Shown here one piece after another: positions 51,939 to 60,435 of a DNA stretch of 64,000 bases. The notes under the pieces were generated by a model. That model saw only the letters and a list, made by a program, of their open reading frames with translations. It searched no databases and was not told the origin of the DNA. The position numbers and the translations under genes were made by a program. How positions within the stretch are numbered: the stretch's first letter is position 1; every line of letters begins with the position of its first letter. Source of the DNA: Aliidongia sp035943795 (GTDB taxonomy: Bacteria; Pseudomonadota; Alphaproteobacteria; ATCC43930; CGMCC-115725); NCBI RefSeq assembly GCF_035943795.1, contig NZ_DASZBY010000066.1:1-64000 (forward strand). The letters run 5' to 3'.

Positions 51939-52973
51939 ATGACCGATCGCCAGACGATCGCCTACGACACGCTCTTCGGCACCGTCAGCGGCATCTTCAC
52001 CAAGCGCGGCCTATCCGGTGCCCATGCGGCCCGTGTGGCGGAATGCCTGATCGAAGCCGACATGCGCGGCGTTCCGACCCACGGCATCAGCCGTATTCCG
52101 ATCTACGCGAAGCGCCTTCGCCTGGGGTTGGTCAACGCCCAGCCGGCATTCACGTTCGAGACACCGACGCCCGTGATCGCGCGCCTGGACGGCGACAACG
52201 CCATGGGCTTCGTCGTCGGGACCCACGCCATGAACGCCGCGATCGAGCGGGCGCAAATCTATGGCATCGGCCTGGTCGCGGCCTGCCACAGCAATCATTT
52301 CGGCATGGCGACGGCCTATCTGCTGCAGGCGGTCGAGGCCGGGATGGCGGCGATGGTGCTGACCAACGCGTCGCCCACCATGCCGATCTGGGGCGGCAAG
52401 GTGCCGTTCCTCGGCACGAGTCCGCTCGGCCTTGCGGTGCCCGGCGGGGCTGAGCCGCCGCTGCTGCTGGACATGGCGACCTCGGTCGCGGCCCGCGGCA
52501 AGATCCGGCGGGCGATCCAGCGGGGCGAGACCATTCCGGAAGGCTGGGCGCTCGACGAGCACGGCCGGCCGACGACCGACGCGGAGGCGGCCTATCGCGG
52601 CGTCGTCCTGCCGCTGGGCGGTCCCAAGGGCTCCGGCCTGTCGCTGATGATGGAGGCGCTGGCCGGCGTCATGGCGGGTGCGGCCTTTGGCGGCCAGGTG
52701 CGCGACCAGTATGCCGATTTCACCGCGCCGCAGAACGTCGGCCATTGCTTCCTGGCGTTCCGCCCCGACCTGTTCCTGCCGCCGGGACAATATCAGGCCG
52801 ACATGGACGAACTGGTCCGGCGCGCGAAGGCGAACCCGCTGGCCGAGGGCTTCGACGAGATCCTGATGCCGGGCGAACGGGAATCCCGGCGGGTCGCCGA
52901 GCAGCGGCTGCATGGCGTCGCCATCGCCCAGGCGGATCTCGACATGCTCGCGGCCGAGGAGACGATGGAATGA
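51939..52973 (+). CDS. Ldh-family malate/lactate-type 2-hydroxyacid dehydrogenase
   Basis: A 344-residue member of the type-2 malate/L-lactate dehydrogenase family, which oxidises 2-hydroxyacids (malate, sulfolactate, ureidoglycolate) with NAD(P). Characteristic segments are RGVPTHGISRIPIYAKRL, the catalytic-His loop ACHSNHFGMATAYLLQA, and LGGPKGSGLSLMMEALAGV, which contributes to the active site. The start ATG 51939 follows GGGAGGAGG. It overlaps the MBL gene as ATGA. In this operon it would oxidise a hydroxy di- or tricarboxylate; the exact substrate is open. Confidence 0.9.
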   Translation: MTDRQTIAYDTLFGTVSGIFTKRGLSGAHAARVAECLIEADMRGVPTHGISRIPIYAKRLRLGLVNAQPAFTFETPTPVIARLDGDNAMGFVVGTHAMNAAIERAQIYGIGLVAACHSNHFGMATAYLLQAVEAGMAAMVLTNASPTMPIWGGKVPFLGTSPLGLAVPGGAEPPLLLDMATSVAARGKIRRAIQRGETIPEGWALDEHGRPTTDAEAAYRGVVLPLGGPKGSGLSLMMEALAGVMAGAAFGGQVRDQYADFTAPQNVGHCFLAFRPDLFLPPGQYQADMDELVRRAKANPLAEGFDEILMPGERESRRVAEQRLHGVAIAQADLDMLAAEETME

Positions 52974-53755
52974 GCGACGCCCTGCAGAAATTTACCGATC
53001 CGGCGTTCGACCTGACCATCCTGGTCCAGGGTTTCCCCGGCCGTTCGCTGTGCCACGGCGGCCTTGGCTGGAGCACCATCGCGCTGCTGCGCATGGGCGA
53101 CCGGATCGCGGTCATCGATACCGGCGCCTTCAGCGCGCGCAAGTCGATCTATGCCGGGCTCGCCCGCGCCGGCCTGGCACCGGCCGACGTCACCGATGTG
53201 CTGCTGACCCACGCCCATTACGACCATTCGATCAACTGGGTGCTGTTCCCCAAGGCGCGCATCCATATCGGCAAGGTCGAGATGGACTGGGCCCTGCCGC
53301 TGTGGGGCGACCCGGTGCTGCCGGAACTCTATGTCCAGGCCCTGGCCGACAGCCCGCGCCTGGCGCTGATCGCCGACGGCGACACGGTGCTGCCCGGCAT
53401 CCAGGCCGTGCGAGCGCCCGGCCATACGCCGGGCTGCCTGGTGTTCCGCCTGGACGGCGAGCACCGACGCGTGCTGTTCAGCGGCGACGCCGCCAAGAAC
53501 CGGGCCGAACTGGTCTCGCGCGCCGCCGACATGACCATGGACGAAGCGGCCTCGCAAAGCTCGATCGAGATGATCTGGCGGATGTGGCGAGAGCGGCCGG
53601 ACACGCTGCTGATCCCCGGCCATGACCTGCCGATGCTGCTGGAAGACGGCGTGCCGACCTATGTCGGCGAGCGCCGCGCCGGCGTCACGGCCTGGTTCGG
53701 CGACGACCTCGACACGACCACCCTGTTCGACTTTTCACGGGCGCCGCATCTGTGA
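52970..53755 (+). CDS. MBL-fold metallohydrolase (lactonase-like)
   Basis: A 261-residue metallo-beta-lactamase-fold enzyme with the zinc motif THAHYDH (His81, His83, Asp85, His86) plus APGHTPGCLVF, FSGDAAKNR and the final LLIPGHD histidine. Homologues include acyl-lactone hydrolases; glyoxalase II-type thioester hydrolysis is an alternative. There is no signal peptide. It overlaps both the Ldh gene (ATGA) and the GntR gene. A role in opening a lactone form of the substrate fits the operon but is inference. Confidence 0.9.
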   Translation: MSDALQKFTDPAFDLTILVQGFPGRSLCHGGLGWSTIALLRMGDRIAVIDTGAFSARKSIYAGLARAGLAPADVTDVLLTHAHYDHSINWVLFPKARIHIGKVEMDWALPLWGDPVLPELYVQALADSPRLALIADGDTVLPGIQAVRAPGHTPGCLVFRLDGEHRRVLFSGDAAKNRAELVSRAADMTMDEAASQSSIEMIWRMWRERPDTLLIPGHDLPMLLEDGVPTYVGERRAGVTAWFGDDLDTTTLFDFSRAPHL

Positions 53756-54444
53756 TGTCAGCCAATCCCGACCTGATCACGGTCTCCGAACAGACCTCCG
53801 ACGGCGCGGGCTCGCTGGCCCAGATCGCCTATGACCGCATCTTCGACGCGATCCAGACCGGGCGGCTGCCGCCCGGCACGCGCGTCAAGGAAGCGGAACT
53901 GACGGCCTGGCTCGAAATGAGCCGCACGCCGGTACGCGACGCGCTAGTCCGGCTGGGCGGCGAAGGGCTGCTGCGCCACGAGGCCTATCGCGGCATCGTC
54001 ATCGCCTCGCTGGATCGGCAGATGGTGGGCGAGCTGTTCCTGGCGCGCGAGGCGATGGAGGGCACTGCGGCCGCCCTCGCCGCCCGCTACGCCGCCGATG
54101 CCGAAATCGCGGCCCTGCAATCGCTGCTGGAGCTGGAGCGCAGCGTGGCGGGCGATCCCGTCGCCGGCGCCCGCTATAACCGCAAGTTCCATGCGGAAAT
54201 CTATGTTTGCGCCCATAACCGCTATCTGCTGACGCCGCTGCGCGCGCTGTGGTCGCAAATGGCGCTGGTCACCCGGCAGACCCGCCGGTCCCAGGGCCGG
54301 AGCGACGAGGCGCGGCGCGAGCACGAGGCGATCGTGGCCGCGATCGTCGCCCGCGATCCCGTGGCCGCCGAGGCGGCCGCGCGCCAGCACATCAAGGCGG
54401 CGCAGCAGGCGCTGCTGACCGACTGGATCGAGGGGCGGCCGTGA
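53752..54444 (+). CDS. GntR family regulator, FCD-type
   Basis: A 230-residue regulator. The winged helix lies in LPPGTRVKEAELTAWLEMSRTPVRDALVRLGGEGLL, and the helical FCD domain contains metal-site histidines in RKFHAEIY, REHEAIVAAI and ARQHIKA. GTG 53752 overlaps the MBL stop; ATG 53755 is an alternative start. It overlaps the aconitase gene as GTGA, so it is embedded in the operon it likely represses through the TTGTATACAA-type sites upstream. The effector is probably an organic acid from the pathway. Confidence 0.92.
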   Translation: MMSANPDLITVSEQTSDGAGSLAQIAYDRIFDAIQTGRLPPGTRVKEAELTAWLEMSRTPVRDALVRLGGEGLLRHEAYRGIVIASLDRQMVGELFLAREAMEGTAAALAARYAADAEIAALQSLLELERSVAGDPVAGARYNRKFHAEIYVCAHNRYLLTPLRALWSQMALVTRQTRRSQGRSDEARREHEAIVAAIVARDPVAAEAAARQHIKAAQQALLTDWIEGRP

Positions 54445-57050
54445 CCGTGGCGGATTTCGCCGACACGCTGACGGTCGGCGGCAAGCCCTGGCGCCTCGTC
54501 AGCCTGGCCAAGGTCGCGGCGGCGATGCCTGGCTTCACCCACCTGCCCGTCTCGCTGAAGCTGCTGGCGGAGAATGTCGCGCGTCATGAGCCGGCCCTGC
54601 TGCCCGCGTTCGGACGCTGGCTCGCCGGGGCCACCGACAGCGATCTGGAGATCCCGTTCCGACCGGCGCGGGTGCTGATGCACGACACGACCTGCCTGCC
54701 GGCCCTGGCCGACCTGGGCGCGATGCGCGACGCCATGCAGGCGCAGGGCGGCGATCCGGCCCTGGTCAATCCGCTGATCCCGGTAACCCTGGTCATCGAC
54801 CATTCGGTCGCGGTCGACCGGTTCGGCACGGCCGACGCCGCCGCCCACAACCTCGCCCGCGATTTCGAGCGCAATGGCGAGCGCTATGCCTTCGTGCGCT
54901 GGGGCCAGGAAAACCTGCGCAATTTCCAGGTCGTGTCGCCCGGCAACGGCATCTGCCACCAGATCAACCTGGAAACATTGGCGAGTGTGGTGCGGAGCGA
55001 AACCGACCACGAGGGCGCGCCGTCGCTGGTGCCCGACACCCTGGTCGGCACCGACAGCCATACGCCGATGATCAATGCGCTGGGCGTCTTGGGCTGGGGC
55101 GTCGGCGGCATCGAGGGCCAGGCGGCGGCGCTGGGCGAGCCGCTGGGCCTGCAACTGCCGCAGGTGGTCGGCATCCGCACCACCGGACGTCTGCGGCCGG
55201 GCATCACTGCGACCGACCTGGTGCTGTCGGTCACCGAACTGCTGCGCCGGGTCGGCGTGGTCGACAGGTTCGTCGAATTCTTCGGCGACGGGCTCGATCA
55301 CCTGAGCCTCGCCGACCGGGCGACCGTCGCGAACATGGCGCCGGAATATGGCGCCACCATCGCCTATTTTCCGGTCGACGCCGTGACGATCCGGTTCCTG
55401 CGCACGACCGGCCGGTCGGCGGAGCAGGTCGAGATCGTCGAGGCCTATGCCAAGGCGCAGGGCCTGTGGCGCGATCCCGCCGCCGACATCGCGTTTTCCA
55501 GCATCGTCGACCTCGATCTCGACATGATCGAGACCAGCCTCGCCGGCCCGCGCCGGCCGGACCAGCGCGTGGCCCTTGCCGCCGTGCCGGCGAGTTTCGC
55601 AGACGTGCTGGCTGAGCAGGGTCGCCTGCCGCCGCAATCCCCGGAGACCGCCGTCGCCGACGGCGCCGTGCTGATCGCGGCCATCACCAGCTGCACGAAC
55701 ACGTCCAATCCGCGGCTGATGATCCAGGCCGGCCTGCTGGCGCGGCGCGCCCGGCAGCTGGGCCTGCGCATACCGGCCTGGGTGCGGACCTCACTGTCGC
55801 CCGGATCCCGCGCGGTCGCGGACTATCTGGCCGATGCCGGTTTGCAGGCCGATTTCGACGCGTTGGGTTTCCAGATCGCCGGCTTCGGCTGCATGACCTG
55901 CATCGGCAATTCCGGTGAGTTGGACCCCGCCATCCGTGGGATGGTCCGGGACGGGCTGGTCGGCACCGCTGTCGTGTCCGGCAATCGCAATTTCGAAGGC
56001 CGGATCAACCCGCATATTCAGGCGGCGTATCTCGCGTCGCCGGGCCTGGTCGTCGTCTATGCGCTCGCCGGCACCGTGGTGCGCGACCTGCGGACCGAGC
56101 CGGTCGGCTGGAACGAGGCCGGCCGCCCGATCACGCTTGCCGAGCTATGGCCGGAGGATGCCGAGGTCGACGCCATTCTGGCCCGGGTGGTCGAGCCGGC
56201 CTATGCGCGGCGGATGGCCGTCGGCCTCGGCGACGATCCGGCCTGGTCGCGCATCGCGTCCAGAAGCGGCGTCACCTTTCCCTGGGATGCGGCATCGACC
56301 TACATCCGCCGGCCGCCCTATTTCGACCATGTGCGCCCGGTGACGGACGAGATCCGGGGCGCGCGGATGCTGCTGCTGCTCGGCGACCATGTCACGACCG
56401 ACCATATCTCGCCGGCCGGCGCCATTCCGCCGGACAGTCTCGCCGGGCGCTACCTGACGGCCGAGGGCGTACCGGTCGCCGCGTTCAATCAATATTCAAC
56501 CCGGCGCAGCAATCACGAAGTTCTGCTGCGCGGGCTGTTCAGCAATCCGAAGCTGGCCAACGCGCTGTTGCCGGCCGATGCGCGGCTGCCGGGCGGCCGG
56601 ACGATCCATCTGCCGAGCGGCGAGACGATGGCGGTCTATGACGCAGCGCTGCGCTATCAGGGCGAAGGCACGCCGCTCGTCATCGTCGCCGGCCGGGAAT
56701 ATGGCGCCGGATCCAGCCGCGACTGGGGCGCCAAGGGGCCCTCGCTGCTCGGCGTGCGCGCGATCATCGCCGAGAGCTTCGAGCGGATCCACCGCAAGAA
56801 CCTGGTCGGCATGGGCGTGCTGCCGCTGGAATTTCCAGCCGGCGTCACCCGGACGACGCTCAGGCTCGACGGCTCGGAAATGCTCGACCTGGTGCGCGAC
56901 GGCCGCGACATGGTGCTGACCGTCCGGCGCACCGGCGGCAGCGACGCGCGGGTCGTCCTGCGCCTGCGCGTCGATACCCAGGTCGAGGAAGCCTATCTGC
57001 GCGCGGGCGGCATCCTGCCCTACGTACTCGGCCGTCTCGCGGCCGCCTGA
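54441..57050 (+). CDS. aconitase-family hydratase (AcnA type)
   Basis: An 869-residue aconitase with the cluster cysteines Cys418 (ITSCTNTSNPRLM), Cys484 and Cys487 (GFGCMTCIGN), and motifs DHSVAVDRFGT, GTDSHTPMINALGVLGWGVGG and, in the swivel domain, GREYGAGSSRDWGAKG with the catalytic serine loop. Full length suggests an active isomerase of a tricarboxylate. Placement in a GntR-controlled catabolic operon, with a dehydrogenase of the isocitrate/isopropylmalate family next to it, suggests it is not the housekeeping enzyme. GTG start. AcnD-like 2-methylcitrate dehydration is possible, but no PrpF or PrpC is present. Confidence 0.93.
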   Translation: MTVADFADTLTVGGKPWRLVSLAKVAAAMPGFTHLPVSLKLLAENVARHEPALLPAFGRWLAGATDSDLEIPFRPARVLMHDTTCLPALADLGAMRDAMQAQGGDPALVNPLIPVTLVIDHSVAVDRFGTADAAAHNLARDFERNGERYAFVRWGQENLRNFQVVSPGNGICHQINLETLASVVRSETDHEGAPSLVPDTLVGTDSHTPMINALGVLGWGVGGIEGQAAALGEPLGLQLPQVVGIRTTGRLRPGITATDLVLSVTELLRRVGVVDRFVEFFGDGLDHLSLADRATVANMAPEYGATIAYFPVDAVTIRFLRTTGRSAEQVEIVEAYAKAQGLWRDPAADIAFSSIVDLDLDMIETSLAGPRRPDQRVALAAVPASFADVLAEQGRLPPQSPETAVADGAVLIAAITSCTNTSNPRLMIQAGLLARRARQLGLRIPAWVRTSLSPGSRAVADYLADAGLQADFDALGFQIAGFGCMTCIGNSGELDPAIRGMVRDGLVGTAVVSGNRNFEGRINPHIQAAYLASPGLVVVYALAGTVVRDLRTEPVGWNEAGRPITLAELWPEDAEVDAILARVVEPAYARRMAVGLGDDPAWSRIASRSGVTFPWDAASTYIRRPPYFDHVRPVTDEIRGARMLLLLGDHVTTDHISPAGAIPPDSLAGRYLTAEGVPVAAFNQYSTRRSNHEVLLRGLFSNPKLANALLPADARLPGGRTIHLPSGETMAVYDAALRYQGEGTPLVIVAGREYGAGSSRDWGAKGPSLLGVRAIIAESFERIHRKNLVGMGVLPLEFPAGVTRTTLRLDGSEMLDLVRDGRDMVLTVRRTGGSDARVVLRLRVDTQVEEAYLRAGGILPYVLGRLAAA

Positions 57051-57071
57051 ACCAGCGAAGGAACAAAGCCC

Positions 57072-58130
57072 ATGCGACTGCTCGTATTGCCCGGCGACGG
57101 GATCGGTCCCGAGATCACGTCCGCCACCCAGGCCGTGTTGCGCGCAGCCTCGAAGCGGTTCGACCTCGGCCTGGAAATGGACGAGCACGACGTCGGCCAC
57201 GCCAGCCTGCGCCAGCACGGCACCACGGTGCGGCCCGAGTTGCTCGACCTGGCCCGGACCGCCGATGGCGTCATGCTGGGGCCGACCGCGACCTTCGATT
57301 TCAAGGACGAGGCGAAGGGCCAGATCAACCCGTCGAAATTCTTCCGCAAAGAACTGGACCTGTTCGCCAACGTCCGACCGGCGCGGACCTATCCGGGCAT
57401 GAAATCGCCGGTCGAGGATTTCGACTTGGTCGTGGTCCGTGAGAATACCGAAGGCTTCTATGCCGACCGCAATATGGAGCAGGGCAACGGCGAGATCCTG
57501 GTGACACCCGACGTGGTCATCTCGCTGCGCCGCATCACCCGGCAATGCTGCGAACGCATCGCCGAGGCCGCCTGCGCCCTGGCCGCCCGCCGCCGCAAGC
57601 GCCTGACCGTCGTGCACAAGGCGAACGTGCTGAAGATCGGCGACGGCATGTTCCTCGACATCTGCCGCGCCACGGTCGCCCGCTATCCCGGCATCGAGAT
57701 GGACGCGGTCATCGTCGATGCGATGATGGCCCATGTCGTGCGCCATCCGAGCCGCTACGACGTGATCGTCACCACCAACATGTTCGGCGATATCCTGTCG
57801 GACCTGACGGCGGAACTGTCGGGCAGCCTCGGCCTCGGCGGCTCGCTCAATGCCGGTGCGACCCATGCCATGGCCCAGGCGGCGCACGGTTCGGCACCCG
57901 ACATCGCCGGGCAGGACGTCGCCAATCCATTCTCGCTCATCCTGTCCGCCGTCCTGCTCCTCGACTGGCATGGCGAGCGTCACCAGGCCGCCCGGTTCGG
58001 CGAGGCCGCGCGCGCGATCGAGACCGGCATTACCCAGGCGATCGCCGCCGGCAAGGCGACCCGAGACGTTGGCGGCACGCTCGGCACCGCCGCTGTGGGC
58101 GAGGCACTCGCGGCCCTGATAGCCAACTGA
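57072..58130 (+). CDS. isocitrate/isopropylmalate dehydrogenase family protein
   Basis: A 352-residue NAD(P)-dependent beta-decarboxylating dehydrogenase. Visible are the substrate loop RENTEGFYADRN with its active-site Tyr, HKANVLKIGDGMF with the catalytic Lys, DAMMAHVVRHPSRYDVIVTTNMFGD with the metal-binding aspartates, and HGSAPDIAGQDVANP near the cofactor site. The enzyme would act on a 2-hydroxy-3-carboxy acid such as isocitrate, isopropylmalate, homoisocitrate or tartrate/malate. Together with the aconitase, a chain of isomerisation then oxidative decarboxylation is likely. AAGGAA precedes the ATG. Substrate unresolved. Confidence 0.92.
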   Translation: MRLLVLPGDGIGPEITSATQAVLRAASKRFDLGLEMDEHDVGHASLRQHGTTVRPELLDLARTADGVMLGPTATFDFKDEAKGQINPSKFFRKELDLFANVRPARTYPGMKSPVEDFDLVVVRENTEGFYADRNMEQGNGEILVTPDVVISLRRITRQCCERIAEAACALAARRRKRLTVVHKANVLKIGDGMFLDICRATVARYPGIEMDAVIVDAMMAHVVRHPSRYDVIVTTNMFGDILSDLTAELSGSLGLGGSLNAGATHAMAQAAHGSAPDIAGQDVANPFSLILSAVLLLDWHGERHQAARFGEAARAIETGITQAIAAGKATRDVGGTLGTAAVGEALAALIAN

Positions 58131-58161
58131 AGCAAAAAGACGAATGACAGGGAGGACGTCG

Positions 58162-59472
58162 ATGGCGACCACCAACTACGTCGACCGACCGGAGAGCGGC
58201 GCCGCCGTGAGTGCGGCGGACGAGAAGCGCCTCTTCGCCCGGATCGCGTGGCGCGTGCTGCCGCTGCTGACCATCGCCTACATCATCAATTTCATCGATC
58301 GCACCAACGTCGGCTTCGCCGCGCTCACGATGAACAAGGAGATCGGCCTGACGGCGACGCAGTTCGGTTACGGCGCCGGCGTGCTGTTCATCGGCTATTG
58401 CCTGTTCGAGGTACCCAGCAACGTGGCGCTCTATCGCCTGGGCGCCCGGATCTGGCTCGCCCGCATCCTGATCAGCTGGGGCCTGATCTCGATGGCGACG
58501 GTCTTCGTCACCGGACCCTGGAGCTTCTACCTGCTGCGCTTTCTACTGGGCGCTGCCGAGGCGGGGTTCTTTCCGGGCGCGGCATTCTATTTGACACTCT
58601 GGTTCCCGCGGGAATATCGCGCACGCATCTATGCCTGGTTCCTGGTCGCCATCCCGGCGTCCTCGGTCATCGGCGGCCCCTTGTCCGGCGCATTGCTCGA
58701 GCTCGACGGCTGGCTGGGCCTCGCCGGCTGGAAATGGCTGTTCCTGGCCGAAGGCCTGCCCGCGGTCGCCATGGGCGTGCTGCTGCTGGTGCTGATGGTC
58801 GACACGCCGCAGAAGGCCAAGTTCCTCAACGCAGCCGAGCGGGAGTTCATCGTCCGGCGCCTGGCCGCAGAGCCCAAGGAGCGCGAGCGGCGCAACCTGT
58901 GGGAAAGCCTGCGGGACGGGCGCGTGCTGACGCTTGCCCTGGTCCAGTTCACCTATACGGTCGGCGCCTACGGCGTCGCCATCTTCCTGCCGCTGATCCT
59001 GAAGGAGCAGCATTTCACCAACGTGGTCGTCGGCTGGCTGACCGCGCTGGCGAACCTCTTCGCCTGCATCATCATGATCGTCTGGGCCGGCTTCATCGAT
59101 CGCCGCGGCAAGGCGGTGTTCAACCTGGCGATCACCTGCCTCGTCTCGGGCCTGGGCCTGGTGCTGGCGATTACCGTGCATTCCTTCATCCCGGCCTTCA
59201 TCGGGCTCACCATCGCCGTCGTGGGCACCAGCACGGCTCGTGCGGTGCTATGGACGATCCCGACCCGGTTCCTGACCGGCCTCGCCGCCGCCGGCGGCCT
59301 GGCGCTGATCAACTCGGTCGGCATCGTCGGCGGCTTCGTCGGCCCGTCGATCATGGGCGTGATGAAGGACCTGTCCGGCTCGTTCGACAGCGGGCTCATC
59401 GCCATGGCCGGTTTCCTGTTCGTGGCGACCGTGCTGGCGCTCTCTACCAAGCGCTACATCGCGCGGGAGTGA
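58162..59472 (+). CDS. MFS transporter, anion:cation symporter (ACS) family
   Basis: A 436-residue 12-helix permease of the ACS subgroup, which imports organic acids such as phthalate, galactarate or tartrate with protons. Markers are YIINFIDRTNVGFAALTMNKE after the first helix, LLGAAEAGFFPGAAFYLTLWFP and the cytoplasmic loop motif AEREFIVRRL. The start is ATG 58162, preceded by AGGGAGGA; 58144 is possible. It ends the operon, 31 bp after the dehydrogenase, and probably imports the substrate of the whole pathway. Confidence 0.92.
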   Translation: MATTNYVDRPESGAAVSAADEKRLFARIAWRVLPLLTIAYIINFIDRTNVGFAALTMNKEIGLTATQFGYGAGVLFIGYCLFEVPSNVALYRLGARIWLARILISWGLISMATVFVTGPWSFYLLRFLLGAAEAGFFPGAAFYLTLWFPREYRARIYAWFLVAIPASSVIGGPLSGALLELDGWLGLAGWKWLFLAEGLPAVAMGVLLLVLMVDTPQKAKFLNAAEREFIVRRLAAEPKERERRNLWESLRDGRVLTLALVQFTYTVGAYGVAIFLPLILKEQHFTNVVVGWLTALANLFACIIMIVWAGFIDRRGKAVFNLAITCLVSGLGLVLAITVHSFIPAFIGLTIAVVGTSTARAVLWTIPTRFLTGLAAAGGLALINSVGIVGGFVGPSIMGVMKDLSGSFDSGLIAMAGFLFVATVLALSTKRYIARE

Positions 59473-59477
59473 GCGTC

Positions 59478-60428
59478 CTATCGTTGCGGCGTACAGGCCT
59501 GGTGGGCGCAAAACGCAGCGACCAGCGCCCGCGTGTAGGTCTCGCGGCCGACGCTGTTCGCGTGGTATCGGCCGTCGAACATCTGGTCCATCGGCAGCAG
59601 GAATGCGTCGACCTCGCCCAGCATGGGTATGCCGATGTCCGCCAAGGTCGCGGACAGGTCCTTGAAGAACCGGGCATAGCCCGGATCGGTGCCAAGGACC
59701 GGGTTTCGGTACATCGGCGGCCAGATCGCGACGATCTCGATCCCGCGGGCACGGCTGCGGTCGGCAAAGGCCTTGATGATCGCAATCGCGTCGGGATTGA
59801 CCGGGTCCGGCGGGGACAGGGTCAAGGCCCGCGCCGACGGCGGCGGCATGCTGCCCGCCTGGTTGTCCAGGTAGTCTCCCGACGGCGTCAGGGCCAGGGT
59901 GAACCCGCCCGCGGCCGGCGGCTGGCCCAGCACGCGCTTGATCGAACTCTTCACCGACGCCAGCATGTTGTAGCCCAGCACGAAGCTTGGCCACTCGGTG
60001 ACCGGCTGCGCGAAGATGTAGTGCCGGTCGAAGAACGGCGCGTAATTCACCAGGGTCGTGGTCGGTTCGACCGGCGAGACATATTGCTGATACTCCAGGG
60101 CGAGAATCACCACGTCATGCGGCCGGAGGTTTTCTTCGAGACGATCGAGCAGATATTTCAGGCCGAGCCCCGCATGGGTGCCGAAGTTGATCGCTTGCGT
60201 GCCGGTCGCTGCGGAAATCATGGCGGAGTCGACACCCAGCAGCCCGCTGGAACCCGACCCCACGAGAATGCGTGGGCCCGCGACGGCGGCAGCCGCCCTC
60301 TCCTTGGCCAGGTATAATCCCTGGACCCAGTCGGATTCGCTGTTGGCCTTCAGGCCGAGCATCGGTGCGGCGGCGACGAGGCCGAGCACCGCGAGGCAAG
60401 AGATCATGGCCCGGGTCAGAAAGCGCAT
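59478..60428 (-). CDS. SGNH-like partner of MBOAT acyltransferase
   Basis: A 316-residue membrane-anchored or exported protein with an N-terminal signal anchor (RAMISCLAVLGLVAAAPML). The SGNH/GDSL-like fold is suggested by ILVGSGSSGLLGVDSAM early in the sequence and by DGRYHANSVGRETY near the end, in the position of the Asp-x-x-His block. Such proteins (AlgX/DltD/PatB-like) transfer acyl groups to an extracytoplasmic polymer after an MBOAT protein exports them. The MBOAT gene precedes it by 7 bp on the same strand. The acceptor polymer is unknown. Confidence 0.78.
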   Translation of the reverse strand: MRFLTRAMISCLAVLGLVAAAPMLGLKANSESDWVQGLYLAKERAAAAVAGPRILVGSGSSGLLGVDSAMISAATGTQAINFGTHAGLGLKYLLDRLEENLRPHDVVILALEYQQYVSPVEPTTTLVNYAPFFDRHYIFAQPVTEWPSFVLGYNMLASVKSSIKRVLGQPPAAGGFTLALTPSGDYLDNQAGSMPPPSARALTLSPPDPVNPDAIAIIKAFADRSRARGIEIVAIWPPMYRNPVLGTDPGYARFFKDLSATLADIGIPMLGEVDAFLLPMDQMFDGRYHANSVGRETYTRALVAAFCAHQACTPQR

Positions 60429-60435
60429 TGCGGCC

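Noticed and set aside
56496..60317. Long frames opposite or out of frame with the aconitase, dehydrogenase and MFS genes
   Set aside because: Shadows of high-GC coding sequence; composition and lack of ribosome sites argue against them.
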